Part shown: piece by piece, positions 58,895-64,000 of the stretch
Numbering within the stretch: the first letter of the stretch is position 1
Layout of the letters: every line of letters begins with the position of its first letter
Source: CAYJPV01 sp964396055
Lineage (GTDB): Bacteria > Acidobacteriota > Vicinamibacteria > Vicinamibacterales > JAKQTR01
Reading direction: 5' to 3'
Assembly (NCBI GenBank): GCA_964396055.1
Contig: CAYNDV010000002.1
Coordinates: forward strand, 26,747 to 90,746
DNA: 64,000 nt
Notes under the pieces: model-generated
The model's database searches: none
Told to the model about the DNA's origin: nothing
What the model saw: the letters and a program-made list of their open reading frames with translations, nothing else
Translations under genes and position numbers: made by a program

Positions 58895-60247
58895 ATGGAG
58901 CAGGATCGCCGTTCGTTCTTGAAGACCGCCGCCTTTGCCGCCGGCTACGCCGGGCTCTCGCCCCTGGCCGCCCGTTCGTCCGCCGCCGTCCAGGGCGCGA
59001 ACGACCGCGTGCGCGTGGCGGTGGTCGGGTTCTCCGACCGCTTCAGGCAGGCCCTGTTGCCCTCGTTCCTCGAGCACCACAAGGCCACCAACTTCGACAT
59101 CGTCGCGGTCTGCGACATCTGGAGCCGGCGCCGCGACGAAGGCAAGGCGGCGCTCGAGAAGGCGTTCGGCCATCCCATCGCAACCTACCGCAACACAGAG
59201 GAGCTCTACGCGACGGCGAAGGACGTGGACGCGGTGATGATCAGCACCGCTGACTTCCAGCATGCGCTGCACACCGTCGAAGCCGTGAAGGCCGGCAAGG
59301 ACTCGTACACCGAGAAGCCGCTGGCCGAGACGATGGCCGACAACCGCGCCGTGCTCGACGCGGTCCGCGCCGGAAAGCAGATCGTGCAGATCGGATCGCA
59401 ACGCCGGAGCGGCCGCAACTACATCGCCGCCGCCGACTTCATCCGGCGCGGGGACTTCGGCCCGATCATGTACGTGGACCTCGTCTGGAACGTGAACCAA
59501 CCGGGCCGCTGGCGCCGGCCCTCGCTTGTCGAGGTGTGCAGGGAAGCCGACACGGACTGGAAGCGGTACCTGCTGAACCGGCCGTTCGAGCCGTGGGATC
59601 CGCGGAAGTACCTCGAGTACCGGCTCTTCTGGCCGTATTCGTCCGGCATCCCCGGCCAGTGGATGTCGCACCAGATCGACACCGTCGCCTGGTTCAGCGG
59701 CCTCAAGTACCCGCGCAGCGTCGTCACCAACGGCGGGATCTACTGCTGGCGTGACGGCCGCACCAACGCCGACACCATGACGACGGTGCTGGATTACGGC
59801 CCCGAGGACCGGGCGGCCGGCGGGTTCCAGGTGGTATTCAGTTCGCGGTTCAGCAACAGCGTCGGCGGCACGAAGGAGGTCTACTACTCCAACGGCGGCA
59901 TGCTGGACCTCGACACCGGCAAGGTGACGCCCGACGGCGGCCTGACCGAACGGGAAGCGAAGGCCATGGGCATGAAGCCCAACCTGCTGGCGCCGCAGAC
60001 GTTGTCGGAGGCGGTGAAGGTGGAGACGTCGGCCAACACCGGCGGCGATCCCCTCACGAGCGGCCACGTGCGCAACTGGATGGAGTGCGTGCGCAGCCGC
60101 AAGGAGCCCAATGCGCCGATCGAGGCCGGGTTCTACCACTCGGTGGCGACCATCATGACCAACGCCGCCTACCGCACGGGCGAGAAGGTGGTGTACGACC
60201 CGGAGACCCGCGAAGTCATGGCCGGCGGGAAGGTCTTCCAGTACTGA
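58895..60247 (+). CDS. Tat-exported Gfo/Idh/MocA-family oxidoreductase
   Basis: A 450-residue protein; the ATG at 58895 follows AAAGGA and starts the Tat signal MEQDRRSFLKTAAFAAGYAG, with cleavage likely near SSAAVQ. The frame is open upstream through the REP-like repeats, which are not coding. The Rossmann region is VRVAVVGFSDRFRQ, which is looser than the usual GxGxxG. The EKP motif is intact (SYTEKPLAET), preceded by ISTADFQHALHTVEAVKAGK. The catalytic-side segment is SSGIPGQWMSHQIDTVAWF. It is of a different subgroup from the proteins at 40366 and 56524. It ends the DUF6807 - Gfo/Idh - isomerase - Gfo/Idh run and is followed by a hairpin. Confidence 0.9.
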   Translation: MEQDRRSFLKTAAFAAGYAGLSPLAARSSAAVQGANDRVRVAVVGFSDRFRQALLPSFLEHHKATNFDIVAVCDIWSRRRDEGKAALEKAFGHPIATYRNTEELYATAKDVDAVMISTADFQHALHTVEAVKAGKDSYTEKPLAETMADNRAVLDAVRAGKQIVQIGSQRRSGRNYIAAADFIRRGDFGPIMYVDLVWNVNQPGRWRRPSLVEVCREADTDWKRYLLNRPFEPWDPRKYLEYRLFWPYSSGIPGQWMSHQIDTVAWFSGLKYPRSVVTNGGIYCWRDGRTNADTMTTVLDYGPEDRAAGGFQVVFSSRFSNSVGGTKEVYYSNGGMLDLDTGKVTPDGGLTEREAKAMGMKPNLLAPQTLSEAVKVETSANTGGDPLTSGHVRNWMECVRSRKEPNAPIEAGFYHSVATIMTNAAYRTGEKVVYDPETREVMAGGKVFQY

Positions 60248-60556
60248 GACCCCCGCGCCGAACCCTCGCCTGAGGGGCCCGGCCGGAGAACCGGGAGGGC
60301 GGTTGCACGGTTTCTCGCCGGCAACCGCCCGTACCGTTGACAGCATGCCCGTGCTGGCCAATACTCCCCCCGATCGCGCGGCGTCCGCGTTCCATCCCAC
60401 TATTCAGCGCCACGGGCCGTGTGGGCCCGGCGCGCCCCTGACGAGCGGCGGGGGGATTCGTATAGCCGCGTGCATCGCCATCTGGCGGCGGGCGGGAGGA
60501 GAGGACCGCTGACGGCCGTGTGTTCGGTGGATGTGTCACTGGGAGGGGGGACACGT
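60248..60556 (+). other. Intergenic region, 309 bp, no gene seen
   Basis: Contains the hairpin at 60297-60330 after the Gfo/Idh gene and, at its right end, the purine-rich GGGAGGGGGGA ribosome binding region of the TonB receptor. The promoter of the receptor must lie here; no good -35/-10 pair was recognised. Confidence 0.5.
60297..60330 (+). terminator. Hairpin terminator after the Gfo/Idh gene
   Basis: A perfect 10-bp stem (GGGCGGTTGC / GCAACCGCCC) with a 14-nt loop, 49 nt past the stop codon; no T tract. Confidence 0.5.
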
Positions 60557-63500
60557 ATGGGCTGGAGGAGAAGCGCGTGGGTTCCGTTTGTTCTCGTTCT
60601 GGTGTGCGCCGTGCTGGCGGCCGCGCCGGCCGCCGCGCAGATCGACCGCGGCACGATCGCGGGTGTGGTGAAGGATCAGCAGGGCGGCGTGGTCCCGGGG
60701 GTCACGGTGACCGCCCTGAGCCTGCAGACGCAGCAGCCGCAGACCACGGTCACTGATGCCGGCGGCTTCTACACTTTTCCGGGCCTGTTGCCCGGCCGGT
60801 ACGACGTCAGCGCGGAGCTGGACGGCTTCAAGAAGGCCAGCCGGACCGGCGTGCAGCTCGACGCCGGCGGGTCGCTGCGCATCGAGTTCTCGCTCGAGCC
60901 TGGCGCGATTTCGGAGACGGTGACCGTCACCGCCGAAGCCACGCCGCTGCAGACCGACGTGGCGGTGCGCAAGACGGTTGAGGCCAAGGACATCGAGTTG
61001 TTGTCCTTCAGCGGCCGCAATCCCATCGGCGTGCCCGCGCTCAAGGCCGGGGTGGTGGGCGGCAACTTCAACAACGCCGGGTTCGCGGCGTTCTCCAACG
61101 GCGGCTTCAGCATCAACGGCAGCCGGCCTGATGAGAACACGATCACCGTCGATGGCGCCGTCGCCCTCCGCACGCGGTCGGCGGGCACCATCATCGGCAT
61201 CCAGAACGTGGACGCGGTGCAGGAGGTCCAGGTCCTGACGGCGAACTACATGCCCGAGTTCGGCCGCGCCAGCGGCGGGCAGATCCGGTTCGTCACGAAG
61301 AGCGGGAGCAGCCGCTACACCGGCAACGCCTCGTTCTACTGGCGTGACGACACGCTGCAGGCCAACACGTGGGCGCGCAACCGCAGCACCAATCCTGCGG
61401 ACTGGAAGCCGGCGCCGTTCGACTACAAGCAGTACGGCTACTCCGTGGGCGGCCCCATTCCGGGCTCGGCCTTCAAGGACAAGCTGTTCTTCTTCGGCGC
61501 CCAGGAGTGGGTGAACTTCTTCCAGGTCGCCACCAACACGGCGGTCGTGCCGACCGCGGCCATGCGCAACGGCGACTTCAGCCAGCTGCTGGGCCCGAAC
61601 CCGTTCTACAGCAGCCCGCAGATCATCCGCGACCCGCTCACGGGCCAGCCGTTCCCGGGCAACATCATCCCGGCGAACCGCCTGTCGCCGAACGGCATCG
61701 CCCTGATGAAGCTGTACCCGCTGCCCACCCCGGGCTTCCAGCAGGGCACCGCCAACCTGATCCAGTCGAGCGACAACCCGCAGGATCAGCGCAAGGACAA
61801 CATCCGCCTCGACTACAGGCTGAATGCCCGGAACCAGCTGGTGTTCCGGTGGTCGGGACAGGTGTGGACCGCCATCGACGCCTTCCGCGGGACGTTCCCC
61901 TTCGCGCGGACCGACTGGGACCGGCCCAACAAGACGATGAACATCAACTGGACCAGCACGCTGCGTGACAACCTGGTCAACGAGTTCACCTACGCCTATT
62001 CCAAGGACCAGGTGTTCATCGACGTGTACACCGAGTCCGGCCTGCACAAGCGCAGCCGCACCGGCATCAACTACCCGTACATCTTCCCGGGCAAGGAAAT
62101 CGACGACAAGATCCCGACGATCAACATCGATACCTTCACCGGCATCGACGGCGGCCCGTACCCGGCCTCGTCGGAGGGCCCGATCCACGTGTGGGCCAAC
62201 AACACCACGTGGGTGAAGGGCCGCCACACCGTCAAGGGCGGCGTCTCGGTCGAGTACTCGGGCGAGGACGACTTCGACCAGATCAACGTCAACTCGATCC
62301 CGGGCGGCACCAACAACCAGAACGGCCAGTTCGAGTTCCGCAACAGCTCGAGCGCCCGCAGCGGCCTCGGCATCGCCGACATGGCCCTCGGCATCTTCAC
62401 GAACTACGCCGAGCTGGGCGAGCGGGCGTTCACCAAGTGGCGCGCCCTGGCGGCCGACTTCTTCGTGCAGGACTCGTGGACCGTCAACGAGAAGCTCACC
62501 ATCCAAGGCGGCGTCCGCTACGCGCTCTGGCCGCCGTGGTACTCCACGACGAACAACATCGCCAACTTCGATCCCCGGTTCTACGACCGGAACAACCAGG
62601 CGGTCATCAGCCCCACCACGGGCCGCATCATCTCCGGGCCGCGCTACAACGGCATCGTCCTGCCTGGCGACGGCTTCGAGGGGGACGGCAACCAGCTGCA
62701 GGTGGCCCAGAATCCTGCCGTGCTCGCGCTCTTCCGCGGCGAGCCGCGCGGGTTCTCCAAGACCCACTACGACCTGTTCGAGCCCCGCGTGGGCCTGTCC
62801 TACAAGTGGAACGACAAGACCGTGCTGCGCGCCAGTGCCGGCGTCTTCCACAACCGCGTCACGCTGAACGACTCGACGCTGCTCGGCGGCAACCCGCCGT
62901 TCCAGCCGATGGTCACCGTCTCCAACGGCAACGTCGACAACCCGGGCGGGGTGGGCGGCGCCTCGGACCTGCCCTTCGGCATGCAGGGGCAGGATGTCGA
63001 GTTCAAGCTGCCGATGTCCACCCTGTGGAGCGTCGGCATCCAGCGCGAGATTCCGGGCGGCATCGTCGTCGACCTGACCTACGTCGGCCGCCGTGGGAAG
63101 TACCAGCAGCGCGAGCGCAACATCAACCAGCTGCCGGCCGGCACGCTGCAGGCGAACCCGGGCGTGAACATCGCCGCCCTTCGCCCCTACAAGGGCTACG
63201 GCGCGCTGCGCGTGTCCGAGAACTCCGCGACCTCCGAATACAACAGCTTCCAGGTGAGCGCGGAGCGCCGCTACGCCAACGGCTTCAAGGTGAGCGTGGC
63301 GTACACCTACGGGCGGTCGTACGACAACGGCAGCGACAAACGCAACGTGCTGTGGAACAGCTACGACGACTCCGCCTTCTGGGGCCCGTCCAGCTTCGAC
63401 CGGGCCCACGTCACCGTCATTTCGTACATCTACGACCTGCCGTTCTGGAAGGACCAGAGCACGCTGCTCCACAACCTGCTCGGCGGGTGGCAGATTTCCG

Positions 63501-63952
63501 GGTCGACGTTCTTCCGGACCGGCACGCCGTTCTCCGTCACGCGCACCAACGACATCGCCGGCGTCGGCGACGGCGGCAACGGCCAGCCCGTCGACCTGGT
63601 CGGCGACGTGAACGCGAACACCAACCAGAAGTTCTCGGCCGGCAACGGCCTCGACACCAACTACTTCTTCAACCCCGCGGCCTTCGCCAATCCGGCGGCG
63701 GGCAAATTCGGCAACTCCACGCGTAACATCCTGCGCAATCCCGGCGACCAGCAGTGGGACATCGCGGTCTTCAAGAACTTCCGCGTGACGAACACCCAGC
63801 GGATCCAGCTGCGGGCCGAGATCTTCAACTTCATCAACCAGCCCAACCTGAGCGGGCCGATCAGCGACATCTCCAATCCCAACTTCGGCCGCGTGGTCAC
63901 CAAGGACGGCTCGCGCCGCGACATCCAGCTCGCGATCCGCTACCTCTTCTAG
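60557..63952 (+). CDS. TonB-dependent receptor with carboxypeptidase-regulatory domain (acidobacterial type)
   Basis: A 1131-residue outer-membrane protein. The ATG at 60557 follows GGGAGGGGGG and starts a signal peptide (FVLVLVCAVLAAAPAAAQ). An N-terminal CarboxypepD_reg/Cna-like domain (about 30-115) has GTIAGVVKDQQGGVVPGVTVTA and LPGRYDVSAELDGFK. A plug domain (about 125-260) has INGSRPDENTITVDGA and QEVQVLTANYMPEFGRASGGQI. A large beta-barrel runs to the terminal aromatic strand IQLAIRYLF, so the gene is complete. The architecture is typical of the expanded Oar-like/TonB receptor family of Acidobacteriota and probably imports glycan fragments. Its position after the oxidative sugar cluster fits. 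GGCTAGA heptamers start 2 nt after its stop. Confidence 0.92.
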   Translation: MGWRRSAWVPFVLVLVCAVLAAAPAAAQIDRGTIAGVVKDQQGGVVPGVTVTALSLQTQQPQTTVTDAGGFYTFPGLLPGRYDVSAELDGFKKASRTGVQLDAGGSLRIEFSLEPGAISETVTVTAEATPLQTDVAVRKTVEAKDIELLSFSGRNPIGVPALKAGVVGGNFNNAGFAAFSNGGFSINGSRPDENTITVDGAVALRTRSAGTIIGIQNVDAVQEVQVLTANYMPEFGRASGGQIRFVTKSGSSRYTGNASFYWRDDTLQANTWARNRSTNPADWKPAPFDYKQYGYSVGGPIPGSAFKDKLFFFGAQEWVNFFQVATNTAVVPTAAMRNGDFSQLLGPNPFYSSPQIIRDPLTGQPFPGNIIPANRLSPNGIALMKLYPLPTPGFQQGTANLIQSSDNPQDQRKDNIRLDYRLNARNQLVFRWSGQVWTAIDAFRGTFPFARTDWDRPNKTMNINWTSTLRDNLVNEFTYAYSKDQVFIDVYTESGLHKRSRTGINYPYIFPGKEIDDKIPTINIDTFTGIDGGPYPASSEGPIHVWANNTTWVKGRHTVKGGVSVEYSGEDDFDQINVNSIPGGTNNQNGQFEFRNSSSARSGLGIADMALGIFTNYAELGERAFTKWRALAADFFVQDSWTVNEKLTIQGGVRYALWPPWYSTTNNIANFDPRFYDRNNQAVISPTTGRIISGPRYNGIVLPGDGFEGDGNQLQVAQNPAVLALFRGEPRGFSKTHYDLFEPRVGLSYKWNDKTVLRASAGVFHNRVTLNDSTLLGGNPPFQPMVTVSNGNVDNPGGVGGASDLPFGMQGQDVEFKLPMSTLWSVGIQREIPGGIVVDLTYVGRRGKYQQRERNINQLPAGTLQANPGVNIAALRPYKGYGALRVSENSATSEYNSFQVSAERRYANGFKVSVAYTYGRSYDNGSDKRNVLWNSYDDSAFWGPSSFDRAHVTVISYIYDLPFWKDQSTLLHNLLGGWQISGSTFFRTGTPFSVTRTNDIAGVGDGGNGQPVDLVGDVNANTNQKFSAGNGLDTNYFFNPAAFANPAAGKFGNSTRNILRNPGDQQWDIAVFKNFRVTNTQRIQLRAEIFNFINQPNLSGPISDISNPNFGRVVTKDGSRRDIQLAIRYLF

Positions 63953-63953
63953 A

Positions 63954-63995
63954 GGCTAGAGGCTAGAGGCTAGAGGCTAGAGGCTAGAGGCTAGG
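63954..63995 (+). repeat. Heptanucleotide repeat (GGCTAGA), 6 units
   Basis: Five perfect GGCTAGA units and one GGCTAGG follow directly on the TAG stop of the TonB receptor. It is the same unit as the degenerate tract at 7735-7790; the array may run beyond the window. Confidence 0.9.
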
Positions 63996-64000
63996 GAAAG

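Overview
The window is about 64 kb of high-GC bacterial DNA. The gene content resembles Acidobacteriota, most likely a Vicinamibacteria-type soil lineage. The clues are a carboxypeptidase-regulatory-domain TonB-dependent receptor of the acidobacterial type, five Gfo/Idh/MocA oxidoreductases (most with Tat signals), a DUF1080 protein, a DUF6807 protein, reg-prop propeller sensors, many RND pumps and PIN toxins. The assignment is inferred from gene content only; there is no rRNA or marker gene to confirm it. No tRNA, rRNA, CRISPR array, prophage or transposase was found.

Layout. 0-6 kb: a secreted DUF1080 (3-keto-glycoside hydrolase-like) gene, a Lys/Ala/Pro-rich histone-H1-like protein and a 1522-residue NHL/MBG/IPT/DxDGDG mosaic surface protein, all on the minus strand. 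6.4-9.2 kb: two tandem phosphohexomutase paralogues separated by two heptanucleotide repeat tracts; the first paralogue has lost its catalytic motifs. 9.2-13 kb: a hybrid sensor kinase and a class-A-beta-lactamase-like serine hydrolase. 13-25.5 kb: three PIN toxin/antitoxin pairs, an apbE - Gfo/Idh - DoxX - CPA2 antiporter run, tonB, a DUF1579-creatininase fusion, a four-domain rhodanese and an ECF sigma factor with a membrane partner. 25.5-30 kb: a DUF218 protein, a SurA-like lipoprotein PPIase, a second ECF sigma factor with a FecR-like partner, and REP-like palindromes. 30-37.5 kb: two tandem RND pumps with one adaptor. 37.7-40.1 kb: an unusual secreted M24 peptidase - cyclophilin - FKBP fusion. 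40.3-47 kb: two Tat-exported Gfo/Idh proteins, a sulfatase and a GH106-like glycosidase. 47-52.6 kb: a czcCBA-type metal efflux operon. 52.7-55.3 kb: a kinase-less propeller sensor. 55.4-64 kb: DUF6807, Gfo/Idh, TIM-barrel isomerase, Gfo/Idh and a TonB-dependent receptor.

How the parts may work together. The secreted DUF1080, the Tat-exported Gfo/Idh dehydrogenases, the TIM-barrel isomerase, the GH106-like glycosidase, the sulfatase, TonB and the receptor fit a periplasmic glycan-degradation lifestyle. Glycosides could be oxidised at a sugar hydroxyl, cleaved, then imported. The apbE/Gfo-Idh/DoxX cluster may link such oxidation to the membrane electron pool; this is inference.

Non-coding structure is rich. 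A family of near-perfect 50-63 bp palindromes (three copies) supplies stop codons to two convergent genes. A REP/BIME-like family extends an RND pump's C terminus. Heptamer and octamer tandem repeats sit at gene ends. Several genes, including all three toxin-antitoxin pairs, carry a -10-like hexamer 6-9 nt before the start codon, which suggests leaderless transcription.
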